Positions 1 through 8,555 of a stretch of 34,158 nucleotides of DNA are shown here, one piece after another. The stretch spans positions 1 to 34,158 of the forward strand of contig JAGNBV010000022.1 in assembly GCA_018004645.1 (NCBI GenBank). Direction: 5' to 3'. The position numbers were made by a program, and so were the translations under genes. Source of the DNA: Bacteroidales bacterium (GTDB taxonomy: Bacteria; Bacteroidota; Bacteroidia; Bacteroidales; CAIWKO01). Each line of letters starts with the position of its first letter. The first letter of the stretch is position 1. Below the pieces are notes generated by a model. That model did no database searches. It was given only the letters and a program-made list of their open reading frames with translations, and was not told the origin of the DNA.

Positions 1-2
1 CA

Positions 3-80
3 TGGCTTAGGGAAACACTCTCAATTATCCCGGATTACAAGGTCAACCAACTGCACAGACTTCTGCCCGGGCAAAAATAG
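3..80 (+). CDS. IS66-family transposase, C-terminal fragment (5' end outside window)
   Basis: This open frame enters from the window edge, encodes 25 residues and stops at TAG 78-80. It starts with W-L-R-x-T-L and ends in VNQLHRLLPGQK. That agrees with the short C-terminal element of IS66 transposases (TnpC), typically W-L-x-x-V-L followed by a x-x-N-x-L-x-x-L-L-P-x-x ending. The assignment is from family memory on a short peptide. It is supported by the GTAAGC-type terminus 45 bases downstream. Whether the full transposase is intact cannot be judged. Confidence 0.5.
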   Translation, partial: WLRETLSIIPDYKVNQLHRLLPGQK

Positions 81-100
81 ATCACTACGGCCTTATAAGA

Positions 101-125
101 AAGATGCACTTTGCCGGTCGCTTAC
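101..125 (-). repeat. Probable IS66 right terminal inverted repeat
   Basis: Read on the minus strand from base 125 the sequence starts GTAAGCGACCGGCAAAGTGC. The GTAAGC start matches the general form of IS66-family ends. The inner limit at 101 is arbitrary because the partner repeat is not in the window. Confidence 0.45.
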
Positions 126-229
126 AACAAGATAGATGTTTCAAGGCTTCAAAGCGGAATATATTTTCTGAGAATTACAGGCGGGAATCGTGATTATAAT
201 ATTCCGATGGTCATTGTCAATTGATTTGT

Positions 230-1258
230 TTACAATTCTTGTGAATAGTTTTCCTGATCAGTTTTATTTCGGAATTTGGTTTTTTCAGACCTCAAAAACA
301 CTTTATACATAAATTTATCTGAGGCATTTCGGGTTAGTTTAACCAATACGAACAAAACCAGCATACTCAGCAACAGGCGTATAACAAGAATTCCTGTAAA
401 CGATGCTCCCAGCGATACCATCAGGATGGTGTCTTCGATCACGCTGTGACACAGTCCCATGAGCACCATAGCATAAAAAATGTCTTTTTTGGGAATGGCA
501 GGGTTTGATTTTACTTCGTTGATTATCAGTGCGCCGCCGTAAACAACGCCAAGGGTCAGCCCAACCAGCGCGATAGTGCTTACTTCTTTGCCAATGCCCA
601 AAACTTTTAAAAAAGGATTCAACGCTTTTGTAATAAGGTCGATAAATCCTATTTTTTTTAAAATTCTCAGCAGCAGCATAAGACAGAAGATAAAGGCAAT
701 GATTATAAGGTAGTTTTTTAGTTCGGAAACAGCCCATGTGGCAAGGGAATCGTCGGGCATGGTTTCGGGATGCCATGCTATCTGAGCTATTTCGGTATTC
801 AAACCCAGCAAGGCGTACAGATGGAAGATAATAAACCCAAAAAGGTAGGCAAAAATCAGGCGGATAAAAAACATGGAAATCAGCCGTACGCCCGTTTTGC
901 GCGCTATGGTCAGTTCAATGGGAAAGGTATGGGCAACGAGCATCATTACGCTGATGGTTGTTATTTGAGCAACGGTAAGCTCCATGGTGCCTGAGATGTT
1001 CAGAAAAGCAATAATGCCTCCAAAAAGATTTGTTATCATCCCTGTGGCCCACACCAGGCCCATTTCACCGGGCAAACCCGTGTATTTCATCACGGGATAG
1101 AACAGTTGTCCCAATACCTGTATAAATCCTATCATCTGCAGGATTTTTACCACGATGGAAACCGGTATCATGATACGGAACAGTATCAGCAGCGTGTGAA
1201 AGACATCTTTGAACAGCGAAGAAAAAAAATCAACCAGAGAACCAAAATGGGTTTTCAT
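230..1258 (-). CDS. Gate-domain (nucleoside recognition domain) membrane protein
   Basis: A 342-residue inner-membrane protein with about eight to ten hydrophobic segments. Two halves each carry a Gate-like core: residues about 15-150, with the glycine-rich stretch ITNLFGGIIAF, and about 185-310, with VGLTLGVVYGGALIINEV. The Gate domain occurs in nucleoside transporters and in spore maturation proteins SpmA/SpmB. The substrate of stand-alone members such as this one is not established, so 'nucleoside' should not be read literally. The C-terminal 25 residues are charged and probably cytoplasmic. The gene lies 52 bases downstream of signal peptidase I on the same strand, so the two are probably co-transcribed, although a functional link is not obvious. 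Length and topology look complete. Confidence 0.75.
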   Translation of the reverse strand: MKTHFGSLVDFFSSLFKDVFHTLLILFRIMIPVSIVVKILQMIGFIQVLGQLFYPVMKYTGLPGEMGLVWATGMITNLFGGIIAFLNISGTMELTVAQITTISVMMLVAHTFPIELTIARKTGVRLISMFFIRLIFAYLFGFIIFHLYALLGLNTEIAQIAWHPETMPDDSLATWAVSELKNYLIIIAFIFCLMLLLRILKKIGFIDLITKALNPFLKVLGIGKEVSTIALVGLTLGVVYGGALIINEVKSNPAIPKKDIFYAMVLMGLCHSVIEDTILMVSLGASFTGILVIRLLLSMLVLFVLVKLTRNASDKFMYKVFLRSEKTKFRNKTDQENYSQEL

Positions 1259-1310
1259 TGGCCTGCTCTTTTAATGGTTGATCGGATCATGCTTGCAGCA
1301 AAAGCTGGTA

Positions 1311-2858
1311 TTACCTGATTATCCTGAACATCTTGTTCCAACGCAGCCGCTGGAAGAAACTTTGCTGGCTCCGGACGGTGTTCAGTTGTTGGTTGTCACA
1401 GTTGATGCCTTCGAGAGAAAGCCACACAAATACCGCTCTGCCCACGATGTGATTAACGGGAACAAACCCCCAGAATCGCGAGTCGGCGGAGTTATGCCGG
1501 TTGTCGCCCATCATCCAGTAGTAGTCGTATTTGAATGTGTATGATGTGGCCGGCTGATCATTAATGAGCACTTTGTCGCCGCTGACTTGTACTTTATTGT
1601 TTTCATATATTTCGATGCAGCGCTGGTACAGGCTGATGTTTTTTGTGTTGATGGGAATGGTGGCTCCGGCTTTCGGGATATATAACGGACCATAGTTGTC
1701 TTCATTCCATGCGTAGTTTGAGTCGAATGGAAAGGTATAACTGTGCCATTCGCCTTTAGGGAATACTTGTTTTTCCACCCTGCGGACGAAGTTTAATTTC
1801 TTTATATTTTCGGCTGATTCAGCCGTGAGTGTCATCAGGTACAGGTCGGATCCATTGGTTTCTACTTGTTCGGTGATGTCGTATTTTTCATAGATGCGTG
1901 TTGGGATCATGGACGAATCGGTCTGCACCAGGTATTTATATTCTTTGATGCCGATTTCGGGCAATGCCTGTCCGTTGATATAAACCACCTGATCTTTTAT
2001 TTCAAGGGAATCGCCGGGTATCCCTATACAGCGTTTGATATAGTTTTCGCGTTTATCCACCGGTCGTGCCACGATATTTCCGAATTTTCTTTTGTCTTTC
2101 CACACTTCGCGGTGTCCGAAATTCCTGACCAGCGCATAGTAGCTCTGGTTTTGCATGTTCAAGGCCACGGTGTCACCGTCGGGATAATTAAAAACAACCA
2201 CATCGTTATTTTTTATTTTGGTAAATCCCGGAAAACGATAGTAGGGGAGTTTTATCCATTCGAGGTACGACTTGGTGAATTTGGTCAGCGGCAGGGTATG
2301 GTGGGCAAAAGGAAACGCAAGCGGTGTCATCGGCACCCTCGGCCCGTAGCTTATCTTGTCCACAAAGAGATAATCGCCTATCAGCAACGATTTTTCCATG
2401 GAAGAGGTAGGAATAGTGTAGGCTTCGATAAAAAATGTGCGGATGATGGTGGCTGCTATCACTGCAAACACAATGGCATCAAGCCATTCGCGTATGGCCG
2501 ACTTTTTATAGGGCTTTTGTTTGTCGGGGTGCGTGTATTTTTCTTTTGAGAAAAAAGCCAGGTACGGCAGGTAAGCGAAAGGTATCAGAATGCTCAGCGC
2601 CTGCGCCAGCAGACCGTTTTTGTTATAGCATTTTACCAGTTCCACTATCATAAGCATTATGGTAAATACATTAATGAAGGGTACAAGGATGAAAACATAC
2701 CACCACAATGGTTTTTTTATGATTTTCAGCCAGATATAGAAATTATAGAAAGGTATCAAAACTATCCAGCCTTTTTGGCCCGCTTTGGCAAAAAGTCCCC
2801 AAAGCCCCGCTAATGTTGCAATAAAGAAAATTATTGTCAGGATGGCGTATAAACTCAT
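1311..2858 (-). CDS. lepB: Signal peptidase I (S26), long Bacteroidota form with N-terminal membrane domain
   Basis: A 515-residue membrane endopeptidase that cleaves signal peptides from exported proteins on the outer face of the inner membrane. Residues 1-105 form an extra membrane domain with about four helices, resembling DUF5684. The LepB anchor follows at about 125-145. Box B, IPTSSMEKSLL, gives the catalytic serine S153. Box D, YIKRCIGIPGD, gives the general-base lysine K275. Box E, MMGDNRHNSADSR, lies at 449-461. Between boxes D and E is an insertion of about 165 residues, part of the enlarged non-catalytic domain I know from Bacteroidota homologues; E. coli LepB has 324 residues in total. 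All catalytic residues are present, so it should be active. It is the first gene of a probable two-gene unit with the Gate-domain protein. Confidence 0.95.
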   Translation of the reverse strand: MSLYAILTIIFFIATLAGLWGLFAKAGQKGWIVLIPFYNFYIWLKIIKKPLWWYVFILVPFINVFTIMLMIVELVKCYNKNGLLAQALSILIPFAYLPYLAFFSKEKYTHPDKQKPYKKSAIREWLDAIVFAVIAATIIRTFFIEAYTIPTSSMEKSLLIGDYLFVDKISYGPRVPMTPLAFPFAHHTLPLTKFTKSYLEWIKLPYYRFPGFTKIKNNDVVVFNYPDGDTVALNMQNQSYYALVRNFGHREVWKDKRKFGNIVARPVDKRENYIKRCIGIPGDSLEIKDQVVYINGQALPEIGIKEYKYLVQTDSSMIPTRIYEKYDITEQVETNGSDLYLMTLTAESAENIKKLNFVRRVEKQVFPKGEWHSYTFPFDSNYAWNEDNYGPLYIPKAGATIPINTKNISLYQRCIEIYENNKVQVSGDKVLINDQPATSYTFKYDYYWMMGDNRHNSADSRFWGFVPVNHIVGRAVFVWLSLEGINCDNQQLNTVRSQQSFFQRLRWNKMFRIIR

Positions 2859-3066
2859 GTTGATTGTTGATTAATGATTAATTGTCTTTTTTTTAGATGA
2901 TTGGGATATTACTTTGATGCTTTATCAGAAAATTGTTACAAAAGTCAGCAAAAAAAACGAAAAAAAACAAATAAAAGTATCGGGGAATATCGCTGTATCA
3001 TAAAATATTAATGTATTTTTTTTGTTTATAAACATTTTTATTGTTGATAAATGGAAATAAAAAAAG

Positions 3067-3095
3067 TTGAGAATTAAAAATGTTTTCTATTTTTG
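3067..3095 (+). promoter_or_regulatory. Bacteroidota-type promoter for the 3121 gene
   Basis: The -7 box TATTTTTG (3088-3095) fits TAnnTTTG, and TTG at 3067-3069 is a plausible -33 element with an 18-base spacer. The predicted transcript starts near 3102, about 19 bases before the ATG. The surroundings are very AT-rich, which raises the chance level of such matches. Confidence 0.65.
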
Positions 3096-3120
3096 CACTT
3101 AGAAATTAAAACTATTTACA

Positions 3121-3675
3121 ATGAATTCAAAAGTTATCACCTCGCGTTTTTGGTTTGTAGTTACTGTGATTTTAGCCGGAGCCGCTATGCGTCTCATCCC
3201 CCATTGGCCCAACGTAACTCCGATTGCTGCAATGGCCCTGTTTGGCGGCGCTTGTCTTAGCAGAAAGTACCTTGCTTTTATCATTCCATTGGCTGCATTG
3301 TTTTTGAGTGACCTGTTGCTTGGGTTTCACAGCACCATGCCTGCCGTGTATATTGGCTTTATAATCACTGTGGTTTTAGGTATGTATATGCTGCGTAATC
3401 CAAAACTGCTCAACGTGGTAGGCGCCTCATTATCTTCTACCGTAATCTTTTTCCTGATAACCAATTTTGGTGCATGGTTAGGAAGTCCTTTGTATCCACA
3501 AAATTTTGCAGGCCTGATGGAATCATACGCTGCCGGCCTTGCTTTCTTTAATGACGGAAGCCTGGGAATATCATTTTTTATGAACAGCCTTTTGGGCGAT
3601 TTGTTCTATTCGGGATTATTCTTCGGAGTATTCTACCTTGCAAAATTGCGTTTCCCTGTTTTAGCAAGAAGCTAA
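3121..3675 (+). CDS. DUF6580-like small multi-pass membrane protein
   Basis: A 184-residue protein with about five or six hydrophobic helices: residues 10-28, 35-60, 62-90, 95-115 and 150-178. The N-terminal run RLIPHWPNVTPIAAMALFGGA is what I associate with the DUF6580 family, whose members resemble the membrane-embedded S components of ECF vitamin transporters. No substrate can be inferred, and no ECF T or A component is nearby. It is a single-gene transcription unit, with its own promoter (3067-3095) and a strong terminator 19 bases after the stop. Its upstream region is shared divergently with signal peptidase I. Confidence 0.7.
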   Translation: MNSKVITSRFWFVVTVILAGAAMRLIPHWPNVTPIAAMALFGGACLSRKYLAFIIPLAALFLSDLLLGFHSTMPAVYIGFIITVVLGMYMLRNPKLLNVVGASLSSTVIFFLITNFGAWLGSPLYPQNFAGLMESYAAGLAFFNDGSLGISFFMNSLLGDLFYSGLFFGVFYLAKLRFPVLARS

Positions 3676-3693
3676 TAACTTAAACACTAATAT

Positions 3694-3724
3694 AAAAAAT
3701 CCGGCCACAGCCGGATTTTTTTTT
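3694..3724 (+). terminator. Rho-independent terminator after the DUF6580-like gene
   Basis: A perfect 7-bp stem ATCCGGC/GCCGGAT (3699-3705 and 3710-3716) closes a CACA loop. A run of five further A:T pairs extends it, and the T-run spans 3716-3724. It follows the stop at 3675. Confidence 0.9.
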
Positions 3725-3997
3725 GTACTATGTATAAATCCGACAGGATAAGGTATCGGGATGTCCTGATAAGTATTGGAACCAGCCCGTCATTATGGTG
3801 TTGGTAAATGTGCCGGCAAGTAAACCCGTTTCTCCTTCTTTGGCATTTTGACCCTTTTGGCACCGTGCAGATTTAAGTTTCTGTCATGATGAAGGATGCC
3901 TTACGAAAAACCAATGCCTTTGCGACAAATCAAACATAAACCTTTAGCAGGGGACCAATGTTTTATAATGATTGCAGAGATAGGGGAGTACGAAAAA
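3725..3997. other. Intergenic stretch with no recognised feature
   Basis: This lies between the terminator and the convergent tamL stop codon. Open frames here are short and continue antisense into tamL. I see no repeat, RNA or convincing promoter. Confidence 0.6.
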
Positions 3998-6355
3998 TCA
4001 GAATGGATAACCTATCCCAAGGTTCCCTATGATTTTAAATTTTTTGTCGTTTTGCCCAATCCACCGCTGATGCAATGGCATCGAAGGGTCTTTTAATATG
4101 GTGGCGCCATCGAGTCGTATGACAAAATATCCAAAATCGGCTCTTAACCCGAGTCCGGCATCAAAAGCCAGTTCTCCCAGAAAAGTCCTGGCATTGAAGG
4201 CTGCCAGCGGCAACTGGTTTGATGGTTTGCGGAGCCAGATATTTCCGGCGTCAACAAAAATAGCACCGCGTAGTATTTTGTATATTGGGAACCGGTATTC
4301 AATATTTAATTCCAGCGCGATGTCTCCTATTTTTTCAAGCGAAAGGCTGTCGGGTTGCTTATAAGCGCCCGGCCCCAGAGTCTTCAACCGCCATCCGCGC
4401 ATACTGTTGGCGCCGCCGAGGTAAAAACTTTTTTCGAAAGGAAGCACATTTTTGTCGTCAAAAGGCGAGCCGTATCCGGCATAAGCCCGGTAAACCAGCC
4501 TGTTTTGTTCGTTAAAAACCATATAATACCTGAAGTCGGCATCGAGGCGGAAATATTGCGAATAAGGCAAACCCAGGAGGGTGTATGCCCCTTGTTTTTT
4601 TCTGATCTGGTTGGATGCCCAGAAAATAAAACCGGCAAGTTCCACATTCGTTCTGAAGTAAATGAAGTCTTTGGTTTTGTTGATTTGCTGTGTGTTAAAA
4701 ATGAAACTGTAAGTCAGCGAGGTGGTGATGTGGTCGCGATATGCATTTTGCAGGGTTTTGTTGTTCAATGCATCAATCTGAGCTTTAAAGGTTGAGTCGG
4801 GGGTAATCTTAATAAGATTAAGCTGAAAAGGGGTGAGGATGTGGGTGGCGTAATCACTGGCTTTCCATTGATATCCAACAGATCCGGAAAGATAATAGCG
4901 TTCGTAGTCGGGGCGTTTCTGGTAGTTAAATAAGGTGTTCAGATTGGTTTTTGGCTTAAAGTATTTCGGAATCTTTTCTTGTTTTATAGGGATTACAAAA
5001 CGGGGAATCTTGAGATTGAGCTCCATGCCTGCTTCAACGGTATTGATGAATGGCAGGCTTTTAATTACCGGACTTTCTTTGATGGCATCTTTTTTCAGCG
5101 ATTGAAATTCAATGGCTCCGTTCACCTTTACGTTGAACAGGTCCGCGCCTCGGAAAAGGTTTTTGTTTTCATAAACCACGCCGGCCGACAAGCCTAACTC
5201 GCCGCCCTTATTGGTGGTTTCGGCACTTACGGCTACTGCCTGGGTGGCGTCTTTGGTCAGGCGGATATAACATTCGAGTTCCCCCGTGTTTTTTTCGGGG
5301 TTTTTTATTTCCCGGAATGTTATGTTGACAAAGCGGTAAATCTTCAGATCGAGCAGGCTCTTATAAGTCTTTTCCACGTCGGAAATAGTAAATATGTCGC
5401 CGCTGTCCACATAAATTGCCTGGGACAAAGTTTTTTTGTTGATTCTTAGCTTATCGCTAAATACGTAATAATACACTTTATGAGGGCGCTTTTTTTGGCG
5501 CGCCGGAATGGTAACTTTAACCGTGTCGTACTTCACAGGTTTGTTTTTATCAGTCTCAAAGGCGGTATTGACAATTATCTTATTAATCGTATAACGCCTG
5601 TGTTTAATGGTAATCATTGAGTCGGGCCTGTTTTCGGTAGGAGCGAGCACATCGGAGATTTTAATTCTGATATCTACCTGGTGGCTGTTCAGCGAGCTGT
5701 CGATGGCAAAAGTTATGTATTCCCTGCTGAACGAATAGTATCCGTTATTGCGGAGGGTGCGTGTAATACGGTCCCTTTCGGCATCTATGTTGTCAATATT
5801 GTATATTTCGCCCGGCACCAGCCTGCAGTCTTTTTTTTCGCTGTACACAAAGGCTTTCAGGGTGGCATCGCTGATAGAATAGCTTACTTTGTTAATCTTA
5901 TATGGGGCATGCGTTCTGACATTAAAAATTATTTTGGCATTTCGCCGGTTTTTTTTGGGGTAGATAACGGTATGCGAGATGTCCGAATTAAAATAACCGT
6001 GATTGTTCAGGTAATAATTTATTTGATTCAGTGAGCCTGGGATGAGGCTGGTATCTAACAGTACCGGTTCGGCGGCCAGGGTTTTTTTTATCCAGCGTTT
6101 AAACCCGGTTTCTTTTCCTTTACCGGCATAATTCCAAAACCTGATGTTAAGGTACAATCCCAGGTTTTTTTTGTTGGGCTTTTGTTTGAAAAGGCTTTTC
6201 AGCTCCGAAGCATCAATGGTATTTTTGTTCATCACCAGTTTGTTGCTTACCAACAGGTAGTTGCCTTTCGGATATTTTCTTATGGGACTGCACGAAACAG
6301 CCATTGCCATGAAGGCCAGTAGGATAATGCTGATATATAACGGCTGTTTCTTCAA
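3998..6355 (-). CDS. tamL: TamL: Omp85-family (BamA/TamA-like) outer-membrane lipoprotein
   Basis: A 785-residue outer-membrane protein. The N-terminus is a lipoprotein signal ending AVSC, with acylation predicted at C22; this distinguishes the Bacteroidota TamL type from ordinary TamA. Residues about 30-360 are periplasmic and contain POTRA-like repeats. Residues about 370-785 form the C-terminal 16-strand barrel. The Omp85 hallmark appears as GGANSMRGWR (647-656), matching the (V/M)RG(F/W) motif of loop 6, and the chain ends in phenylalanine as expected for a barrel substrate of BAM. The known role of the family is assembly of envelope proteins, usually with inner-membrane TamB; no tamB lies in the window. 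It starts 10 bases after the permease stop, so it is very likely translated from the same transcript. Confidence 0.9.
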   Translation of the reverse strand: MKKQPLYISIILLAFMAMAVSCSPIRKYPKGNYLLVSNKLVMNKNTIDASELKSLFKQKPNKKNLGLYLNIRFWNYAGKGKETGFKRWIKKTLAAEPVLLDTSLIPGSLNQINYYLNNHGYFNSDISHTVIYPKKNRRNAKIIFNVRTHAPYKINKVSYSISDATLKAFVYSEKKDCRLVPGEIYNIDNIDAERDRITRTLRNNGYYSFSREYITFAIDSSLNSHQVDIRIKISDVLAPTENRPDSMITIKHRRYTINKIIVNTAFETDKNKPVKYDTVKVTIPARQKKRPHKVYYYVFSDKLRINKKTLSQAIYVDSGDIFTISDVEKTYKSLLDLKIYRFVNITFREIKNPEKNTGELECYIRLTKDATQAVAVSAETTNKGGELGLSAGVVYENKNLFRGADLFNVKVNGAIEFQSLKKDAIKESPVIKSLPFINTVEAGMELNLKIPRFVIPIKQEKIPKYFKPKTNLNTLFNYQKRPDYERYYLSGSVGYQWKASDYATHILTPFQLNLIKITPDSTFKAQIDALNNKTLQNAYRDHITTSLTYSFIFNTQQINKTKDFIYFRTNVELAGFIFWASNQIRKKQGAYTLLGLPYSQYFRLDADFRYYMVFNEQNRLVYRAYAGYGSPFDDKNVLPFEKSFYLGGANSMRGWRLKTLGPGAYKQPDSLSLEKIGDIALELNIEYRFPIYKILRGAIFVDAGNIWLRKPSNQLPLAAFNARTFLGELAFDAGLGLRADFGYFVIRLDGATILKDPSMPLHQRWIGQNDKKFKIIGNLGIGYPF

Positions 6356-6365
6356 ATGTCAGATT

Positions 6366-7601
6366 TTATTCGTACCTCAATGCGTCAATAGGATTGAGCC
6401 GCGCTGCTTTAAGGGCCGGAATAATCCCGGAAACTAGGCCAACCAGGATACATAGGGCTATTCCTGAAAATATCCACAACCAGGGAACTACAAAACTGCT
6501 GCCCAGTATCAGCGACATGATATTCCCGATCAGGATGCCGAAAAAAATTCCCAGCAACCCGCCCATCACGCCAATTACCACTGCTTCTACCAAAAACTGA
6601 TTTCTGATGATGTTCGAAGTCGCCCCCATGGCTTTGCGTATGCCGATTTCGCGCGTGCGTTCGGTTACCGACACCAGCATGATGTTCATAAGGCCGATAG
6701 CCGCTCCTAACAGTGTTATCAAGCCAATAATGGTTGCTGCCAGCGTTACAAAACTGATATTTTCGATGAGCATTTGTGCCAGGTTATCGCTTTTTTCTAC
6801 CGCAAAATTGTTGTTGTCGCCGGGCAACACCTTGCGGATGACGCGGAAAGTGCCTGTGGCTTCGCCGATAGCTGTTTCCATCAGCAGGTTGTTGGGAACC
6901 ATCACTTCAATGGTGTACGATAACTCATTGCCTGCCACAAACTGGCGGAGGCATTTCAAGGGTATCAGGCAGCTTTTGTCGCCGCTGAATCCCATGCTGG
7001 AGCCTTTTTCTTTTAATACGCCAATAATCTTAAATCGCTGCGGGCCAACGGAAATTTCTTTGTCTAAAGCGTTTTCACTGTCGGTAAAGAGTTTTTTTAC
7101 AATCTCGCTTCCCACCAATATTACATTGGCGCCGTTTTCAAGTTCTTTGTTCGAAAAATTCCTGCCATATTCAATTTCCTGGCCGGAGGTGGATAAATAT
7201 TGTCCATCAATGCCAAACACAACAATATTGGGATTGGTTTTTTTTGAGGCATATTTCACGGTTGATGCCCTGGTGCCAACTGTTGAGATGGATGTCATAG
7301 CAGGAAAGTTAAAGCGTTCCTTAAACTCCATAGCTTCCCGATAAGTGATGTTTCTGAAATCTTTTGGCCTTTCTCCCCCGCCATGCATTCGTATTCCGTG
7401 GTTTCTGATGCTGAACGTATTGGATCCCATACGGGCAAAGTTGCTGCTGATGGATCCTTTGATAGATTCAATAGCTGTGAGTATGCCCACCAGAGCCATG
7501 ATGCCAAAAGCAATAATCAACATCGTAAGCACCGTACGCAATATATGGCTGCGTATGGAGATCAGGGAAATCCTGATGTTTTCGGCTATTAATATTTTCA
7601 T
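6366..7601 (-). CDS. MacB/FtsX-type ABC transporter permease
   Basis: A 411-residue permease of the type VII (MacB/LolCE-like) ABC exporters. It has one N-terminal membrane helix (about residues 20-45), a periplasmic MacB_PCD domain of about 200 residues, and three C-terminal helices of the FtsX domain, with the conserved stretches TERTREIGIRKAMGAT and AARLNPIDALRYE. The reading frame is open up to 7634, but I choose the ATG at 7601: it is preceded by GGAGG (7612-7616) at a 10-base spacing, and the -7 box at 7632-7639 overlaps the longer start. No ATPase is encoded nearby, so it must pair with one elsewhere. It is the first gene of a unit with tamL, suggesting an envelope job such as lipid or lipoprotein export, but this is inference. 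Confidence 0.88.
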   Translation of the reverse strand: MKILIAENIRISLISIRSHILRTVLTMLIIAFGIMALVGILTAIESIKGSISSNFARMGSNTFSIRNHGIRMHGGGERPKDFRNITYREAMEFKERFNFPAMTSISTVGTRASTVKYASKKTNPNIVVFGIDGQYLSTSGQEIEYGRNFSNKELENGANVILVGSEIVKKLFTDSENALDKEISVGPQRFKIIGVLKEKGSSMGFSGDKSCLIPLKCLRQFVAGNELSYTIEVMVPNNLLMETAIGEATGTFRVIRKVLPGDNNNFAVEKSDNLAQMLIENISFVTLAATIIGLITLLGAAIGLMNIMLVSVTERTREIGIRKAMGATSNIIRNQFLVEAVVIGVMGGLLGIFFGILIGNIMSLILGSSFVVPWLWIFSGIALCILVGLVSGIIPALKAARLNPIDALRYE

Positions 7602-7631
7602 AACGGACTTTCCTCCGGATGTTGAGGATAA

Positions 7632-7639
7632 CAAAAGTA
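7632..7639 (-). promoter_or_regulatory. -7 box upstream of the permease/tamL unit
   Basis: On the minus strand TACTTTTG fits TAnnTTTG. Transcription would start near 7625, giving a leader of about 24 bases with the GGAGG inside it. No convincing -33 TTG was found. Confidence 0.5.
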
Positions 7640-7682
7640 TAAAAATTCAAAAGATATTACTAAGTTAATCTGGTATTTTGCT

Positions 7683-7721
7683 GTTTGATGCGCATATTCT
7701 GTCCTCATCAGCTTACTTTTT
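7683..7721 (+). repeat. 39-bp direct repeat, copy 1
   Basis: It begins GTTTGATGCGCATATTCTGT and matches 8736-8774 at 37 of 39 positions without gaps. It marks the left edge of the repeat-rich block. Confidence 0.9.
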
Positions 7722-7724
7722 CTC

Positions 7725-7795
7725 GTTGGAACGGTTCGAATTGCTGCGTAGCAGCAACAGTGCGGTGGCCCGAAAATATGGCGGTGTCAGTGAGT
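7725..7795 (+). repeat. 71-bp direct repeat, copy A
   Basis: It matches 8379-8449 at 65 of 71 positions without gaps. It contains the palindrome TTGCTGCGTAGCAGCAA at 7741-7757 (7-bp arms, 3-base loop). It begins three bases after the 39-bp repeat. Confidence 0.9.
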
Positions 7796-7902
7796 TTGTA
7801 GTGCAAGAATGACCTCCTTCAGCGCATGGCCGTGCGCAGTCATACACCTATTTGCAAATGCCGAGGCTCGTATTTTGCTATTCAGTGCAGGTAAATGTTT
7901 AT

Positions 7903-7927
7903 GTAACTTTTTTCGGAAAAAAGTTAC
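7903..7927. repeat. Perfect 11-bp inverted repeat (hairpin)
   Basis: GTAACTTTTTT and AAAAAAGTTAC enclose a 3-base CGG loop. It is not next to a gene end, so a terminator role is unlikely, although read on either strand it could fold as one. Confidence 0.75.
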
Positions 7928-8378
7928 CAAAAACCTTGTCAAAACATAAGCTTCTGCCCGCTCTCATCAGGTCGGGAAAATCATGCAAAGGAGTGCCTGA
8001 AATGGCCTTCAAAGGACAGGAACCTGTTGCCGGATTTTTTTTGTAGTAAATAAATAGTGTTATGTGTCCATCGGCGCATAGTGCATGCCATTTCAGACAA
8101 ACAGCCCTGTTAGCCGGGTTGCCTTTGCTGATTTTCACCGACCTGATGATTCACCCCGGCGCCGGCCCGCCGTTTTGACAGGCCCCCGCGCCGCTATTAA
8201 CAACCATTTGTGATATAAGCAACCATTTAATAGTGCAGTGATTATAAAAAATCCGTATTAATAAGGGTGTACAATGCATCACTTGAGTTACAAACTGAAC
8301 TCTTGAGCGCCATCAATTTCTACATGAACCATAAGGACTGTAAAAAACGATAAATGTTTGCTATAAAGCAAAAGGTTA

Positions 8379-8449
8379 GTTGGAGCGTTTCGAATTGCTG
8401 CGCAGCAGCAACAGTGCGGAGGCCAGAAAATATGGCGGTGTCAGGGAGT
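8379..8449 (+). repeat. 71-bp direct repeat, copy B
   Basis: This is the second copy of 7725-7795, with six substitutions. The palindrome reads TTGCTGCGCAGCAGCAA (8395-8411). This copy continues into an inverted pairing between AAAATATGGCG (8427-8437) and CGCCATATATTTT (8466-8478), so the repeat may be the left half of a larger folded unit ending at about 8560. Confidence 0.9.
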
Positions 8450-8490
8450 GGCCGGTGTGAAGTTTCGCCATATATTTTCTTGACCTTTTG

Positions 8491-8555
8491 GGTACTTTTG
8501 GCCTGCCCCGACAGTTCCAATGACTATCGGAGTCGGGGGTCAAGCCAAAAGTACC
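8491..8555. repeat. Nested inverted repeat
   Basis: The outer arms GGTACTTTTGGC (8491-8502) and GCCAAAAGTACC (8544-8555) are a perfect 12-bp match. Inside them CCCCGAC (8506-8512) pairs with GTCGGGG (8532-8538). The likely product is a long imperfect stem. Confidence 0.85.

Larger units (their letters stand above)
1..125 (+). mobile_element. Right end of an IS66-family insertion sequence (partial)
   Basis: The window opens inside a reading frame whose end resembles the C-terminal tail of IS66-family transposases. About 45 bases after its stop codon is a sequence that, read on the minus strand from base 125, begins GTAAGCGACCGG. IS66-family terminal repeats characteristically begin with GTAA, so I place the element's right boundary at about base 125. 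The left end and most of the element lie outside the window, so neither the second terminal repeat nor the target duplication (8 bp in this family) can be checked. If base 125 is right, one target copy would be AACAAGAT at 126-133. Confidence 0.55.

Noticed and set aside
1866..2549. 227-codon open frame antisense to signal peptidase I
   Set aside because: It is a shadow of a gene with complete catalytic boxes and has no domain of its own.
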